A DNA stretch of 64,000 nucleotides from Candidatus Mediterraneibacter pullistercoris (GTDB taxonomy: Bacteria; Bacillota; Clostridia; Lachnospirales; Lachnospiraceae). Where the stretch lies: the NCBI GenBank assembly GCA_019116885.1, contig DXAU01000058.1:26282-90281 (forward strand). The letters are read 5' to 3'. The notes below the pieces were generated by a model, which saw only the letters and a list, made by a program, of their open reading frames with translations, made no database searches and was not told the origin of the DNA. The number at the start of each line of letters is the position of its first letter. Within the stretch, counting starts at the first letter, position 1. The position numbers and the translations under genes were made by a program. Below, piece after piece: positions 1 through 8,847 of the stretch.

Positions 1-1713
1 AAAGAGGTAAAGAGCGCGGCGGAAGCCATTGCAGGAGCAAAAGACATCATTGCGGAGACGATTTCCGATCACGCAGATTACCGGAGCTGGATACGGAAGA
101 CCACGATGAAAAAAGGAAAAGTCACTTCCGTGGCAAAAGATCCTGATGCCGAGTCCGTGTATGAGACGTATTACGAATTTGAGGAGCCTGCCGCCAAACT
201 GGCGGGACATAGGATCCTTGCTCTGAACCGCGGTGAGAAAGAAAAGTTTTTGACGGTAAAAGTGGCGGCGCCGGAGGAGGAGATCCTGCGCTATCTGGAG
301 AAGAAGACGGTACACAGGGAAAATCCGTATACATCTCCGGTGCTCAAAGAGACGGTGGAGGACAGCTACCGCCGTCTGATCGCTCCGGCAATTGAGCGCG
401 AGATCCGAAATGAACTGACAGAGAGGGCGGAGGACGGCGCTATTGAAGTGTTCGGGAAGAACCTGCATCAGCTTCTGATGCAGCCGCCGATTTCCGGGAA
501 AGTCGTGCTCGGATGGGACCCGGCATTCCGGACAGGCTGCAAACTGGCCGTAGCAGACCCGACGGGCAAAGTGATCGGTACGACTGTAATCTATCCGACA
601 GCGCCTACGACGCCGCAGAAAATCAAAGCGAGCAAAGACCTGCTGAAAAAGATTATACCGAAATACCATATTTCTCTGATTTCGCTTGGAAACGGGACTG
701 CCTCGAGAGAGTCAGAACAGTTCATCGTTGAACTGCTCAAAGAGATTCCCGAAGAGAACGTTCAGTATGTGATCGTAAACGAGGCAGGCGCATCCGTCTA
801 TTCTGCGAGTAAGCTGGCCAGCGAAGAATTCCCCAATTTTGATGTGGGGCAGAGGAGCGCTGCATCCATCGCACGGCGCCTTCAGGATCCGCTTGCCGAA
901 CTGGTGAAAATAGATCCAAAATCTATCGGTGTAGGCCAGTATCAGCATGATATGAACCAGAAGAAGCTGGGCGAGTCATTAAACGGTGTAGTGGAGGACT
1001 GCGTGAACAAAGTGGGGGTGGATCTGAACACCGCCTCCGCCCCGCTGCTCTCTTACGTTTCGGGAATCAGCAGCACGATTGCGAAAAATATCGTGGCTTA
1101 CCGGGAGGAGAACGGAAGATTCACAAACAGGAGAGAGCTTCTGAAAGTGGCAAAATTAGGGCCGAAAGCATACGAACAGTGCGCCGGATTTATGAGGATT
1201 CAGGGCGGGGAGAACCCGCTTGACGCCACCGGGGTGCATCCGGAGTCCTATGAAGCGGCAGAGAAGCTGCTCAGGAAACAGGGGTTTACCCCGGCGGATA
1301 TTGCCGGAGGCCGTCTGGCCGGTCTGCCGCTCACCATTAAAGATTATGGAAAACTTGCAGAAGAGCTGGGGATCGGGGAAATTACCCTGAGAGATATTGT
1401 AAAGGAACTGGAGAAACCTGCACGGGATCCCCGTGACGAGATGCCCAAACCAATCCTGCGCACAGATGTCCTGGAGATGAAAGACCTGAAAGAGGGTATG
1501 GTTCTTAAAGGAACAGTGAGGAATGTGATCGATTTCGGCGTGTTCGTGGATATCGGTGTTCATCAGGACGGGCTCGTACATATTTCACAGATCACGGACC
1601 GTTATATCAAACATCCGCTGGAAGTTGTGAGCGTGGGCGACATTGTGGAGGTCAAAGTTATGAGCGTGGATCTCAAAAAGAAGCGCATCCAGCTCACAAT
1701 GCGCGGAATCTGA
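1..1713 (+). CDS. tex: Tex family RNA-binding transcription accessory protein (5' end outside window)
   Basis: The reading frame is open from the first base, so the N-terminal part of the gene lies before the window; about 570 residues are visible against 715-780 usual for the family. Visible parts in order are a YqgF/RNase H-like domain (GWDPAFRTGCKLAVADP), a helix-hairpin-helix region (SGISSTIAKNIVAYREENG) and a C-terminal S1 RNA-binding domain (GTVRNVIDFGVFVDIG, DGLVHIS). Tex is a cytoplasmic nucleic-acid-binding protein linked to transcription and RNA metabolism; its exact role is poorly defined. It ends 26 bases before the converging HAD gene and I see no clear terminator between them. 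Confidence 0.95.
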   Translation, partial: KEVKSAAEAIAGAKDIIAETISDHADYRSWIRKTTMKKGKVTSVAKDPDAESVYETYYEFEEPAAKLAGHRILALNRGEKEKFLTVKVAAPEEEILRYLEKKTVHRENPYTSPVLKETVEDSYRRLIAPAIEREIRNELTERAEDGAIEVFGKNLHQLLMQPPISGKVVLGWDPAFRTGCKLAVADPTGKVIGTTVIYPTAPTTPQKIKASKDLLKKIIPKYHISLISLGNGTASRESEQFIVELLKEIPEENVQYVIVNEAGASVYSASKLASEEFPNFDVGQRSAASIARRLQDPLAELVKIDPKSIGVGQYQHDMNQKKLGESLNGVVEDCVNKVGVDLNTASAPLLSYVSGISSTIAKNIVAYREENGRFTNRRELLKVAKLGPKAYEQCAGFMRIQGGENPLDATGVHPESYEAAEKLLRKQGFTPADIAGGRLAGLPLTIKDYGKLAEELGIGEITLRDIVKELEKPARDPRDEMPKPILRTDVLEMKDLKEGMVLKGTVRNVIDFGVFVDIGVHQDGLVHISQITDRYIKHPLEVVSVGDIVEVKVMSVDLKKKRIQLTMRGI

Positions 1714-1739
1714 AAAAGGCAGAGACAGCGGTATCCGGG

Positions 1740-2369
1740 TCAGTTGTCCTGGAGCAGCAGTCTGCCCAGTTCTTCGGGAGTCCCGGGATGATAATCTGCC
1801 GGGGCTTCTTTTTCGTGTGTTCCCCAGACTGCGAGGGCAGAGGCTGTGCCTGCGGCAGAGGCGCAGGAGATATCGTGCAGCGTATCCCCTACATAAAGGA
1901 TACGGCTTTTATCCGCTCCGGTCATTTCCATATATTTCAGAAGCGGATCGGGGGCCGGCTTTGGGCTGGCGACATCGTCAGAACATATGATAGTTGTAAA
2001 ATACTGGCAGAGAGGGAGGACGTCGAAGATAAGTTCCAGTTCCTCGTGAGTCCTTGAAGTGATAATCCCCAGATGGCAGCCGGATTTTCTGAGCTGTACG
2101 AGCAGTTCCTTTATTCCGTCAAAGATATAGAACATATCCGTGTATTTTTTCTCGTTTTCAATCCAGACGGCAAGGGTGGCGTCTGGATCTTCTACTTTCA
2201 GCCGGTCAAGTGTAACGACGGACGGGCAGGCGAGCGAAAAAGTAAGATCGCTGATCTCGTATGACAGTCCGTCCGTGGTCATCAGAGCATCTTTCAGCGC
2301 TGTAAGGATGTTCCTGGCAGTATTTATAAGGGTTCCGTCTACATCAAAGACAATATGATTATACTTCAT
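1740..2369 (-). CDS. HAD-family phosphatase, phosphoglycolate phosphatase-like
   Basis: A 209-residue HAD hydrolase with motif I FDVDGTL at the N-terminus, motif II IITSRT, the motif III lysine in SPKPAPDP and motif IV VGDTLHD, all intact. The helical cap inserted after motif I is the type seen in phosphoglycolate phosphatase and beta-phosphoglucomutase. The frame extends 41 codons further upstream, but the start chosen is the ATG directly before KYNHIVFDVDGTL, preceded by AGGAG at a normal distance. The substrate cannot be read from the sequence; a small phosphorylated metabolite is inferred. It converges on tex and diverges from the DnaJ-like gene. Confidence 0.85.
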   Translation of the reverse strand: MKYNHIVFDVDGTLINTARNILTALKDALMTTDGLSYEISDLTFSLACPSVVTLDRLKVEDPDATLAVWIENEKKYTDMFYIFDGIKELLVQLRKSGCHLGIITSRTHEELELIFDVLPLCQYFTTIICSDDVASPKPAPDPLLKYMEMTGADKSRILYVGDTLHDISCASAAGTASALAVWGTHEKEAPADYHPGTPEELGRLLLQDN

Positions 2370-2495
2370 GAAAATTCTCCTGTCCGCCGCCCTTTGGAAT
2401 ACTGTCTGCAGAGCAGCTCTGTTTCTTTTTGTATTTGGCAAAGCTATTATAACAGGGCCTGGCGTCAGTGTACAAGAGCATATCCATTTCATCCC

Positions 2496-2524
2496 TTGAC
2501 ATTGTTGAAAATAGTTGTTATATT
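2496..2524 (+). promoter_or_regulatory. Promoter of the DnaJ-like gene
   Basis: TTGACA (2496-2501), a 17-base spacer and TATATT (2519-2524) form a near-consensus sigma-A promoter about 88 bases before the start codon at 2612. Confidence 0.75.
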
Positions 2525-2535
2525 ACAAATATAAC
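2517..2535. promoter_or_regulatory. Inverted repeat overlapping the -10 box (possible operator)
   Basis: GTTATAT-TACAA-ATATAAC is a perfect 7-base inverted repeat with a 5-base centre. It covers the whole -10 box of the promoter at 2496-2524, where a bound repressor would block RNA polymerase. The regulator is unknown; the site does not resemble CIRCE or the CtsR box. Confidence 0.45.
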
Positions 2536-2611
2536 AGTATGTTATGAAAGTATGTCCGCGCGGCGGATATTCTGAGAATAGAAACTATGATAAAGCAGGA
2601 GGGCGGACGAA

Positions 2612-3553
2612 ATGGCAGGAAAAAGAGATTATTATGAAGTGCTGGGAATTGGCAGAGATGCTGATGATGCACAGATAAAAAAAGCATACCGGAGACTTGC
2701 AAAGAAGTATCATCCAGATACAAATTCGGGTAATGAGGCAGAGCAGAAATTCAAAGAAGTCACGGAGGCATATCACGTCCTGAGTGATAAAGAGAAACGG
2801 AAAATGTACGATCAGTTCGGGCATGCCGCCTTTGACCAGAGCGGTGAAGACTCTCCTGGCGGAGGCGGATACTGGAAGTCCTATGGCGGCCCTCAGAGAG
2901 GGTATCAGGAGTATCATTTTGAGAGCGGAAATATGGACGATATGTTCGGAGATATTTTTGGGGATATTTTCGGCGGCTTCCGCGGCAGAAGTTCCCGGAA
3001 GAGGGGTTCTGATCTCCATGCGGAAGTAACGGTCGGTTTCGACGAGGCGGTATTCGGGTGCGACAAGGTGATACGTCTGCAGAATCCTTCTGATCCAAAC
3101 GGCGGTGTGCAGTCGCTCCAGGTACACATTCCTGCGGGCATTGACACAGGGAAATCCATCCGGCTCAAAGGTAGGGGGATGCCCGGGGCAAACGGCGGTG
3201 AGTCCGGCGACATGCTTCTGAGAGTGACTGTGGCAGAGAAACCGGGCTATGAGAGGAAGGGCCTGGATGTGTACACGACAGTGTTTGTCCCGTTTACAAC
3301 AGCAGTGTTCGGGGGAGAAGCAGTGGTAGACACATTGTACGGCAGCGTCCTCTGCAAGATCAGAGAAGGGACTCAGTCGGGAACTAAGATTCGTTTAAGA
3401 GGCAAAGGCATTGTTTCCATGAAAGATTCATCTGTACACGGAGACCAGTATGTGACAGTTCAAATCGAAGTGCCGGGGCATCTGGACGAGACGGCGAAAC
3501 AGAAACTGAGAGAATTTGAAGCAGCTTATGGCGGAAGAGCACGGACAGCGTAA
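2612..3553 (+). CDS. DnaJ-like co-chaperone without zinc finger (CbpA type)
   Basis: A 313-residue J-domain protein. The N-terminal J domain (about residues 5-70) has the HPD motif in KKYHPDTN that stimulates DnaK ATPase. A G/F-rich linker with repeated [17 protein letters not shown] units follows, then the two-lobed DnaJ C-terminal substrate-binding domain. The four CxxCxGxG repeats of true DnaJ are absent, which places it with CbpA-like proteins. It is far from a dnaK operon here and has its own promoter with an overlapping palindrome, suggesting independent regulation. The start ATG follows AGGAGGG. Confidence 0.9.
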   Translation: MAGKRDYYEVLGIGRDADDAQIKKAYRRLAKKYHPDTNSGNEAEQKFKEVTEAYHVLSDKEKRKMYDQFGHAAFDQSGEDSPGGGGYWKSYGGPQRGYQEYHFESGNMDDMFGDIFGDIFGGFRGRSSRKRGSDLHAEVTVGFDEAVFGCDKVIRLQNPSDPNGGVQSLQVHIPAGIDTGKSIRLKGRGMPGANGGESGDMLLRVTVAEKPGYERKGLDVYTTVFVPFTTAVFGGEAVVDTLYGSVLCKIREGTQSGTKIRLRGKGIVSMKDSSVHGDQYVTVQIEVPGHLDETAKQKLREFEAAYGGRARTA

Positions 3554-3577
3554 AGAAGGACTACTTTCTACCTTTTA

Positions 3578-3606
3578 TTGCGTTCGGACTGTGAATTTGT
3601 TATGAT
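3578..3606 (+). promoter_or_regulatory. Promoter of rpiB
   Basis: TTGCGT (3578-3583), 17 bases, TATGAT (3601-3606), in the 133-base gap before rpiB. Confidence 0.6.
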
Positions 3607-3686
3607 AGTATGGTAGGATAAAAAGAGAGAACATAATAAAGCAGTCATAGCGCGCTGGGACTGCGGTAAGAAAGAGGGATACAGGT

Positions 3687-4127
3687 ATGAAGATAGGCAT
3701 CGGAAACGATCATTCCGCTCTGGAACTCAAGGCAGAGATCATAGAGTTTCTGAAAGAAAAGGGACACGAAATCATTGATTACGGAACAAACTCTTCTCAG
3801 AGCTGTGACTACCCGGTTTATGGCGAGATTGTGGCGAGAGCGGTGGCGTCGGGAGAAGTGGAGCAGGGAATCCTGATCTGCGGAACCGGCCTTGGAATTT
3901 CTCTTGCGGCGAATAAGGTAAAAGGCATCCGGGCAGCAGTGTGCAGCGAGCCGTTTACAGCAAAGATGGCCAGAGCGCACAACAACTGCAACATCCTGGC
4001 ATTTGGCGCCAGGGTCGTAGGCGGAGAACTGGCTAAGATGATGGTGGATACATGGCTTAATACGGAGTTTGAAGGCGGACGTCATCAGAGGAGAGTGGAT
4101 ATGATTATGGCAGTCGAGGAGAAGTGA
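3687..4127 (+). CDS. rpiB: Ribose-5-phosphate isomerase B (RpiB/LacAB family)
   Basis: A 146-residue cytoplasmic isomerase that interconverts ribose 5-phosphate and ribulose 5-phosphate in the non-oxidative pentose phosphate pathway. It shows the N-terminal GNDHS motif (Asp8, His9), the active-site Cys65 in ICGTGLGIS, and the HNNCN segment near residue 98 typical of RpiB. Length matches the family. Related LacA/LacB (galactose-6-phosphate isomerase) and allose-phosphate isomerases are alternatives, but no galactose or allose genes are nearby. The stop codon overlaps the next start (TGATG), so the two genes are probably translationally coupled. Confidence 0.9.
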   Translation: MKIGIGNDHSALELKAEIIEFLKEKGHEIIDYGTNSSQSCDYPVYGEIVARAVASGEVEQGILICGTGLGISLAANKVKGIRAAVCSEPFTAKMARAHNNCNILAFGARVVGGELAKMMVDTWLNTEFEGGRHQRRVDMIMAVEEK

Positions 4128-5161
4128 TGCATATTTATCATCTGACACAGTGGCTGATGTTCTTTTTCATTTACAGTTTTATCGGCTGGGTCTGGGAGAG
4201 CTGCTACGTATCGGTGAGAAAACATCGTTGGGTGAACCGGGGATTTCTCCACGGACCAATGCTTCCGATCTATGGTTCAGGCGCACTTGCAATTCTCATC
4301 AGTACCATTGGATTCAGAGATGATCTGCGGTTTATTTTCTTTTTCGGAATGATTGCTGCCACAGCGCTCGAGTATATCACGGGCGTAGTGATGGAGCGCC
4401 TTTTTCATGTCAGATACTGGGATTACAGCAATCAGAAACTGAATCTGAACGGATATATCTGCGTGAGTTCTTCCATCTGCTGGGGTGTGTTTTCCATATT
4501 GCTTGTGCGCGTGATCCATGTGCCCATCGAAGAGGCGGTTCTGGATATCCCGCTGGTTATCACAGATGCTGTGGCGCTGGTGCTGACAGCAGCCGCATCT
4601 GTGGATCTGACCCAGTCTTTCAATGAGGCTATGGATCTCAAGCATGTGCTTATGCAGCTTGAGGCGAGTAAAGAGCAGATAAAGAAGATGCAGGAGAAGC
4701 TAAAGGCTGTCTCCGAAGAAATGCTGACAGATTACAGACAGCGCTCGGAAGAACTCCGGAGAGATTACAGAAGACGTTCGGATAAGCTCATAGAGGACTA
4801 CCGGTTGCATGCGGCCGAACTGGCGGAGAAAAACCGTTTTCGCAAAAAAGCATATCTGGAATGGATTGACTTGAAGCGCGAGCAGAAGCGCCTCCAGCTT
4901 GAAGAACTCAGGGAACACGCAGAATCTCTTATGAAGGAAAAGATCCCTTCCAGAATGGATGCGCTGACAGGAAAAGAGTGGCGTGATGAACTGGCTGCGC
5001 TGAAGAAAAATATTGCAGGAGAATTCAGCCGGATGAGCTCGAGGACGGATAAGAGCTATCTTCATATTGCAAGCCAGCTTAGGAGAAATCCGACTGCGGC
5101 GTCTAAAAAGTTTACAAAAGCTCTTGAGGAACTAAAAAGTTCACTGGATAATATAAAGTAA
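4127..5161 (+). CDS. CmpB-like membrane protein with long C-terminal coiled coil
   Basis: A 344-residue protein of the family annotated as putative ABC-transporter type IV or CmpB (PF06541 type). The N-terminal 165 residues contain about five membrane segments with the family signature FIGWVWE near the start and a conserved GFLHGPMLPIYG stretch. The C-terminal half (about 170-345) is highly charged and helical, with repeats such as DYRQRSEELRRDYRRRSDKLIEDY, predicting a cytoplasmic coiled coil. The family has no established biochemical function and the ABC label is doubtful because no ATPase is adjacent. ATG overlaps the rpiB stop; a GTG one codon earlier is a possible alternative. Confidence 0.75.
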   Translation: MHIYHLTQWLMFFFIYSFIGWVWESCYVSVRKHRWVNRGFLHGPMLPIYGSGALAILISTIGFRDDLRFIFFFGMIAATALEYITGVVMERLFHVRYWDYSNQKLNLNGYICVSSSICWGVFSILLVRVIHVPIEEAVLDIPLVITDAVALVLTAAASVDLTQSFNEAMDLKHVLMQLEASKEQIKKMQEKLKAVSEEMLTDYRQRSEELRRDYRRRSDKLIEDYRLHAAELAEKNRFRKKAYLEWIDLKREQKRLQLEELREHAESLMKEKIPSRMDALTGKEWRDELAALKKNIAGEFSRMSSRTDKSYLHIASQLRRNPTAASKKFTKALEELKSSLDNIK

Positions 5162-5200
5162 TCGATACGCGGCAGGAACAAAGAGAAAGGAACGGGACAA

Positions 5201-5839
5201 ATGACAAAGAAGCAGCGTGCTTTGGAAGTGATTGAACGATTGAAAAAGGAATATCCGGACGCGGGATGTACGCTGGATTACGATCAGGCGTGGAAACTTT
5301 TGGTCAGTGTACGCCTTGCGGCCCAGTGTACGGACGCCCGTGTAAATGTGGTGGTGGAGGGGCTGTATGAGAAATATCCCGATATCAGCGCTCTGGCGGA
5401 TGCGGATGTGAACGACATTGAAGAGATTGTGCGTCCCTGTGGTCTTGGAAAGAGCAAAGCACGGGATATCAGCGCCTGTATGAAGATGATCCGGGACGAA
5501 TATGGCGGAAAAGTGCCGGATGATTTTGACGCTCTCCTTAAGCTTCCCGGGGTTGGGAGAAAGAGTGCGAATCTGATTATGGGCGATGTGTTCGGGAAAC
5601 CGGCGATTGTAACGGATACTCACTGCATCCGTCTCGTCAACCGCATCGGCCTGGTGGATGGCATAAAAGAACCGAAGAAAGTAGAGATGGCTCTCTGGAA
5701 GATCGTACCGCCTGAGGAGGGAAGTGATTTCTGCCACAGGCTCGTCTATCATGGGCGGGATGTCTGTACTGCGCGGACGAAGCCGTACTGTGACAGATGC
5801 TGCCTTGCAGATATCTGTAAGAAAGCCGGCGTATCATAG
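5201..5839 (+). CDS. nth: Endonuclease III, DNA glycosylase/AP lyase
   Basis: A 212-residue base-excision-repair enzyme that removes oxidised pyrimidines and nicks the abasic site. The helix-hairpin-helix LPGVGRKSA carries catalytic Lys121, and Asp139 sits in VTDTHC. Four C-terminal cysteines (189, 197, 200, 206) ligate the [4Fe-4S] cluster; the first spacing is seven residues instead of the six found in E. coli Nth. It lies 39 bases after the CmpB-like gene on the same strand. AAAGGAACGGG before the ATG supports the start. Confidence 0.93.
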   Translation: MTKKQRALEVIERLKKEYPDAGCTLDYDQAWKLLVSVRLAAQCTDARVNVVVEGLYEKYPDISALADADVNDIEEIVRPCGLGKSKARDISACMKMIRDEYGGKVPDDFDALLKLPGVGRKSANLIMGDVFGKPAIVTDTHCIRLVNRIGLVDGIKEPKKVEMALWKIVPPEEGSDFCHRLVYHGRDVCTARTKPYCDRCCLADICKKAGVS

Positions 5840-5944
5840 ATACCAGGCGCAGAGCCGGGGCGTATGGATTCTAAATTCTGGCAGGAGAGCGAATAGAAAC
5901 AGAGAAATATATTTAAAATAAAAAAGAAAGATGAGGAGACAGAG

Positions 5945-8479
5945 ATGAAAAGTATCAGACTCAGAGACAATTTTTACTGGACAGGCATCATTGACGATCA
6001 GCTTAGAGTATTCGACATCATTATGTATACAGAGTTTGGGACAACCTATAACTCTTATGTGATGAGAGCCGGAGACAAGACGGTCCTCTTTGAGACGGCG
6101 AAGGCAAAATTTTTTGACGAGTATATCGAGAAGCTCGGCGAGGTGATCGATGTACGCAAGATCGACTATCTCGTCGTGAGCCATACAGAACCGGATCACG
6201 CCGGAAGTGTGGAGAGGCTTCTCGACTACAGTCCGCAGATGAAGGTTATCGCAACAGGCTGCGCGCTCGGCTTCCTGAAAGAGATTGTGAACCGGGATTT
6301 TGTCGGTATCCCTGCAAGGGACGAGGAGAAGATGACAATCGGAAACCGGACGCTTAAGTTTATGTTTGTGCCGAATCTGCACTGGCCGGATACGATGTAT
6401 ACATTCATCGAGGAGGAGCAGATTCTGGTTACGTGTGATTCGTTCGGTTCACACTACTGTCTGCCGGAAGTGATATCTTCAGAGATTAAAAATGAAGAGG
6501 ATTATCAGAAAGCGCTGAAATATTATTATGACTGCATTATCGGTCCGTACAAGCCGTTTATGTTAAAGGCCCTTGACCGTGTTGAAAATATGGACATTTC
6601 CATGATATGTACAGGGCACGGACCAGTACTTGTGGGAGACCGTATCAAGGCAGTGATGAAACAGTACAGAGAGTGGTCGACAGTTGTAAACCCGAATCCG
6701 AAGAAGACGGTCATCATCCCGTATGTGAGCGCTTACGGATATACGAAATCCCTGGCGGAAAAAATCGCCGAAGGTGTGCGCGACAGCGGTGATATTGATG
6801 TGCGTTCCTATGATATGGTGGAAGCGGATGCTGCGAAAGTAAATGAAGAACTGCTCTTTGCGGACGGTATTCTGTTCGGTACTCCGACCATCGTGGGCGA
6901 GGCGTTAAAGCCGATCTGGGATCTGACGCTTGGCATGTTCCCTGCGACTCACGGAGGAAAATACGCCGGCGCTTTCGGAAGCTACGGCTGGAGCGGCGAG
7001 GGTGTTCCGAATATTACAGAGAGACTCAGACAGCTCAAAATGAAAGTGTCAGAAGGTTTCCGCGTGAGGTTCAAACCGTCGGAGGCCGATCTTGTAAGCG
7101 CTTATGAGTATGGATATCAGTTCGGGTGCGTTGTACAGAACAAAGAACCTGTGAAACCGAAGAAAAAAGGTACGAGAAGTCTTGTGAAATGTCTTGTGTG
7201 CGGAGAAATTTTTGATTCATCACTGGAGATATGCCCGGTGTGCGGCGTCGGGAAAGAGAACTTCGTCTCTGTAGAAGTAGAAGAAACTGGTTACGAGAAC
7301 AATACGCAAGAGTATTATGTAATTCTTGGAAACGGCGCAGCGGGATTTAATGCGGCGAAAGCCATCCGGGAACGCGACAATACAGGCTCTATCGTGATGA
7401 TCTCAAACGAGCCTCATCCGTCATACAACCGTCCGATGCTGACAAAATCAATCGTAGCAGGTCTGAGTGCAGAACAGATTGCCATAGAAAGTCCCGGATG
7501 GTATGAGGAGAACCGGGTATATCAGATGCTTGGCAAGCAGGTGGATTCTGTTGATATGGAAGCAAAGGAAGTTCTCCTGGACAGCGGAGAAAAAGTACAG
7601 TTTACGCGGCTTATCTATGCGCTGGGAAGCGAGTGCTTTATCCCGCCGATGGAGGGGCACGGACTGCCGGAGGTTGTGGCGATCCGCAGGCTCAGCGATG
7701 TGGAGAAAGTGGAGAGCCTTATGGAGAAATCAGAGCATGCAGTTGTGATAGGCGGCGGTGTGCTGGGGCTTGAGGCGGCCTGGGAATTAAAGAAAGCGGG
7801 CCTGTCCGTGACTGTGCTCGAGGTGGCACCTGTTCTTATGGGACGCCAGCTCGACAACGGATCTGCGGAGATATTAAAAGAGATCGCGGCAAAACATGAT
7901 ATCACGATCTGTACCGGCGTCTCGGTGGCTGCGATTGAAGGCGAAGAACACGTGAGCGGAGTGCGTCTGGCTGGCGGTGAGACTATACCGGCTGAACTGG
8001 TAGTTGTATCTGCGGGCATCCGGGCGAAGACAGAACTGGCAGGTGAGATGGGGCTTGAAATCGGACGCGCGGTCAAAGTGGACAGCCATATGGAAACAAA
8101 CATACCGGGAGTCTATGCATGCGGCGACTGTGCAGAGTACGAGGGCGTCAACTATGCCATCTGGCCTGAGGCGGTAGAACAGGGCCGGATTGCCGGGGCG
8201 AACGCTGTGGGTGAGGAGACAGAGTATGAGCCGGTAGAGGCGGCGCTTACTTTCCACGGAATGAACACAGCGCTCTTTGCTGCCGGAGACAATGGAAAGA
8301 ATCCGAATCTCCTTTACAAAACAGTTGAGTACCGTGATATGGGCAAGGGACAATACAGAAAATATTATTTCCTCAACAACAGGCTGTCCGGAGTGATCAT
8401 GATCGGTGATCTCAGCGAGATGGCGAAGATGACAGAAGCGCTGAAGAAACACGCTTCCTATAAAGAGGTAATAAAGTAA
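5945..8479 (+). CDS. Flavodiiron protein fused to short-spaced rubredoxin and NAD(P)H:rubredoxin oxidoreductase
   Basis: One 844-residue chain combines a complete oxygen-reducing electron path. Residues 1-250 are the metallo-beta-lactamase-like diiron domain with ligands His80, Glu82, Asp84, His85, His146, Asp165 and His225. Residues 254-400 are a flavodoxin FMN domain. Cys416/Cys419 and Cys430/Cys433 form a rubredoxin site with only ten residues between the pairs. Residues 456-844 are an FAD/NADH oxidoreductase with GNGAAG and GGGVLG dinucleotide motifs and a C-terminal YACGDC motif. This matches the class F flavodiiron proteins known from Clostridioides difficile, NADH-driven O2 (and possibly NO) reductases. 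A convergent hairpin closes the gene. Confidence 0.93.
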   Translation: MKSIRLRDNFYWTGIIDDQLRVFDIIMYTEFGTTYNSYVMRAGDKTVLFETAKAKFFDEYIEKLGEVIDVRKIDYLVVSHTEPDHAGSVERLLDYSPQMKVIATGCALGFLKEIVNRDFVGIPARDEEKMTIGNRTLKFMFVPNLHWPDTMYTFIEEEQILVTCDSFGSHYCLPEVISSEIKNEEDYQKALKYYYDCIIGPYKPFMLKALDRVENMDISMICTGHGPVLVGDRIKAVMKQYREWSTVVNPNPKKTVIIPYVSAYGYTKSLAEKIAEGVRDSGDIDVRSYDMVEADAAKVNEELLFADGILFGTPTIVGEALKPIWDLTLGMFPATHGGKYAGAFGSYGWSGEGVPNITERLRQLKMKVSEGFRVRFKPSEADLVSAYEYGYQFGCVVQNKEPVKPKKKGTRSLVKCLVCGEIFDSSLEICPVCGVGKENFVSVEVEETGYENNTQEYYVILGNGAAGFNAAKAIRERDNTGSIVMISNEPHPSYNRPMLTKSIVAGLSAEQIAIESPGWYEENRVYQMLGKQVDSVDMEAKEVLLDSGEKVQFTRLIYALGSECFIPPMEGHGLPEVVAIRRLSDVEKVESLMEKSEHAVVIGGGVLGLEAAWELKKAGLSVTVLEVAPVLMGRQLDNGSAEILKEIAAKHDITICTGVSVAAIEGEEHVSGVRLAGGETIPAELVVVSAGIRAKTELAGEMGLEIGRAVKVDSHMETNIPGVYACGDCAEYEGVNYAIWPEAVEQGRIAGANAVGEETEYEPVEAALTFHGMNTALFAAGDNGKNPNLLYKTVEYRDMGKGQYRKYYFLNNRLSGVIMIGDLSEMAKMTEALKKHASYKEVIK

Positions 8480-8491
8480 ACGGTCATACAG

Positions 8492-8524
8492 CAGACCCGG
8501 CAGATGTTTTTACTGCCGGGTCTG
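8492..8524. terminator. Hairpin between converging genes
   Basis: CAGACCCGGCAG (8492-8503) and CTGCCGGGTCTG (8513-8524) form a perfect 12-base stem with a T-rich loop. It sits where the flavodiiron gene and the minus-strand small gene meet; the small gene's stop codon is inside the loop. There is no good T tract on either side, so termination is inferred from position and stem strength. Confidence 0.55.
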
Positions 8525-8755
8525 ATTAAATTCCTGCAGAGCCTGGAGAAACTCAAGATCCTCTCTGGTCAGCTGCAGGTTCGTGACATAGTTTCTGCCA
8601 TCGGGGGATGTGGCTTTGATTTCAATGACCGTGCCTTCTGTCATGGCGTTTTTATATACGGCATTGCAGAAACTTCCAAGCTTTGGATGGTTCTTCTGGA
8701 AGGCTGCAAGATGCTTTTTTAATGTCTGGATACGTGCGAGCTGTGATAAATTCAT
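8510..8755 (-). CDS. Small conserved-looking protein, function unknown
   Basis: An 81-residue, mostly polar protein beginning MNLSQLARIQTL. I do not recognise the family. The N-terminal half looks helical (LKKHLAAFQKNHPKL) and the C-terminal half has a beta-like stretch (TVIEIKATSPDGRNYVTNLQL) followed by a helix. No signal peptide, membrane segment or cysteine motif is visible. The frame continues 16 codons upstream, but AAGGAG nine bases before this ATG favours the shorter form. It lies between the flavodiiron gene and tRNA-Gly. Confidence 0.6.
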   Translation of the reverse strand: MNLSQLARIQTLKKHLAAFQKNHPKLGSFCNAVYKNAMTEGTVIEIKATSPDGRNYVTNLQLTREDLEFLQALQEFNQTRQ

Positions 8756-8797
8756 GCCATAAATCTCCTTGTCTGTAATTTTTCGATAAAATAGTTC

Positions 8798-8826
8798 TTG
8801 CATTTATACAACATATGTGATATGAT
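8798..8826 (+). promoter_or_regulatory. Promoter of tRNA-Gly
   Basis: TTGCAT (8798-8803), 17 bases, TATGAT (8821-8826), about 22 bases before the mature tRNA 5' end. Confidence 0.75.
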
Positions 8827-8847
8827 ATCAATCGTGTCAGAGATGAT

